Origin: Burkholderia pyrrocinia
GTDB lineage: Bacteria > Pseudomonadota > Gammaproteobacteria > Burkholderiales > Burkholderiaceae
Direction of reading: 5' to 3'
Assembly (NCBI RefSeq): GCF_022809715.1
Contig: NZ_CP094460.1
Location: 2,480,001-2,544,000, forward strand
DNA: 64,000 bases
Positions 63,124-64,000 of this stretch are shown in pieces; within the stretch, counting starts at the first letter, position 1, and every line of letters starts with the position of its first letter. Position numbers and translations under genes: made by a program. The notes under the pieces are model-generated. The model had not been told where the DNA came from, made no database searches, and worked only from the letters and a program-made list of their open reading frames with translations.

Positions 63124-64000
63124 TCGCGCGCATCATTCGCTGGTCCGTCCACAATCGCTTCCTGGTGCTCCTCGCTACGGTGCTGATCGCCGCATGGGGC
63201 GTTCATTCGCTGCGGCAGACGCCGCTCGATGCGTTGCCCGACCTGTCGGACACGCAGGTGATCGTGAAGGCGTCGTATCCGGGCAAGGCGCCGCAGGTCG
63301 TCGAGGATCAGGTCACCTATCCGCTGACGACGACGCTGCTCGGCGTGCCCGGCGCGAAAACCGTCCGCGCGTACTCGTCGTTCGGCGATGCGTTCGTCTA
63401 TGTGCTGTTCGACGATCGCACCGATCCGTACTGGGCGCGTTCGCGCGTGCTCGAATACCTGAGCCAGGTGCAGAGCCGGCTGCCGGCAGGCGCGACGGTG
63501 TCGCTCGGGCCGGATGCAACCGGCGTCGGCTGGGTGTACGAGTACGCGCTGGTCGACCGCACCGGCCATCACGATCTCGGGCAACTGCGCGCGCTCAACG
63601 ACTGGTTCCTGAAGTTCGAGCTGAAGGCCGTGCCGGACGTATCCGAAGTCGCGAGCATCGGCGGCATGGTGCGCCAGTACCAGGTCGTTCTCGATCCCGA
63701 CAAGCTGCGCGCGTACGGGATCACGCAGGCGGCGGTTGCGGACGCGCTTCGCCAGGCCAATCAGGAGTCCGGCGGATCGGTCGTCGAGCTGGCCGAGTCG
63801 GAGTACATGGTGCGTTCGTCCGGCTACCTGCGCACGCTCGACGATTTCCGGCACGTCGTGCTGCGCACCGACGACGCGGGCACGCCGGTGTTGCTCGGCG
63901 ACGTCGCGCGGATCCAGGTCGGCCCGGCGATGCGGCGCGGGATCGCGGAGCTGAACGGGCAGGGCGAGGTGACGGGCGGCGTGATCGTGATGCGCTCGGG
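63120..64000 (+). CDS. cusA: Cus-type heavy-metal RND pump, truncated by window edge
   Basis: First about 293 residues of a CzcA/CusA-type inner-membrane RND pump, typically about 1040 residues; the window ends inside it. First membrane segment about 13-31 ([20 protein letters not shown]), then the porter domain with [45 protein letters not shown] split and [22 protein letters not shown]. Start overlaps the adaptor's stop by 4 bases. Metal specificity, copper/silver, is inferred from the fused CusF domain upstream. Confidence 0.92.
   Translation, partial: MIARIIRWSVHNRFLVLLATVLIAAWGVHSLRQTPLDALPDLSDTQVIVKASYPGKAPQVVEDQVTYPLTTTLLGVPGAKTVRAYSSFGDAFVYVLFDDRTDPYWARSRVLEYLSQVQSRLPAGATVSLGPDATGVGWVYEYALVDRTGHHDLGQLRALNDWFLKFELKAVPDVSEVASIGGMVRQYQVVLDPDKLRAYGITQAAVADALRQANQESGGSVVELAESEYMVRSSGYLRTLDDFRHVVLRTDDAGTPVLLGDVARIQVGPAMRRGIAELNGQGEVTGGVIVMRS

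Noticed and set aside
1..64000. CRISPR arrays, tRNA or rRNA genes, intact IS elements
   Set aside because: No regularly spaced repeats, cloverleaf-type sequence, conserved rRNA blocks or complete transposase gene with inverted ends was seen.

Overview
The window reads as part of a secondary replicon of a Burkholderia cepacia complex-like bacterium. That rests on very high GC with strong G/C third-position codon use, and on the combination of CS1/cable-type pili, an AcdS cassette, an OXA-57-like class D beta-lactamase, a cyanate operon and many LysR regulators. The species is inferred, not proven. No rRNA, tRNA, CRISPR array or intact insertion sequence was seen.

Layout. 0.5-7.3 kb: CS1 (alpha) chaperone-usher pilus locus with major pilin, usher, three chaperones (one shortened), two related minor pilins (one internally deleted) and a tip adhesin. 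7.8-9.9 kb: DUF2322-like protein, flavin reductase, thioredoxin-like protein, YjbQ. 10-13.2 kb (minus): signalling operon of an HTH-receiver protein, a periplasmic molybdopterin-binding-fold protein and a hybrid histidine kinase. 13.3-14.5 kb: gene debris. 15-27.9 kb: one tightly coupled Wzx/Wzy exopolysaccharide operon making UDP-ManNAcA, with a secreted polysaccharide lyase last. 28-35.2 kb: ACC deaminase and its Lrp-type regulator, an AceE-type 2-oxoacid dehydrogenase with its own Lrp regulator, and a PoxB-type enzyme; together they could make and consume 2-oxobutyrate. 35.4-40.5 kb: a 29-codon ORF coupled to a methyltransferase, a class D beta-lactamase coupled to a membrane acyltransferase, two orphan proteins and a LysR regulator. 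40.6-45 kb: DUF3422 protein, a 66-residue protein, cynR-cynT-cynS and a deaminase.

45-52.6 kb has visibly lower GC and looks like an acquired island for electrophile/quinone stress (azoreductase, F420/NADP-type reductase, pirin, DoxX, quinone reductase, two LysR regulators), ending in a multiply frameshifted Nudix pseudogene. 52.8-59.6 kb carries LysR, Tam, SnoaL-like, LuxR, HxlR and GST genes together with truncated agmatinase and MFS genes. 59.8 kb to the right edge is a Cus-type copper/silver efflux operon (Met-rich periplasmic protein, CusC, a CusB-CusF fusion, CusA cut by the window edge), with three consecutive hairpins ahead of cusC.

The most interesting leads are the degenerate duplicated pilin cassette with a C7 tract at an AT/GC junction inside the adhesin, the HTH-receiver signalling module with its palindrome, the small ORFs at 35.4 and 41.9 kb, the 33-base near-perfect palindrome at 46.5 kb and the hairpin array at 60.2 kb.
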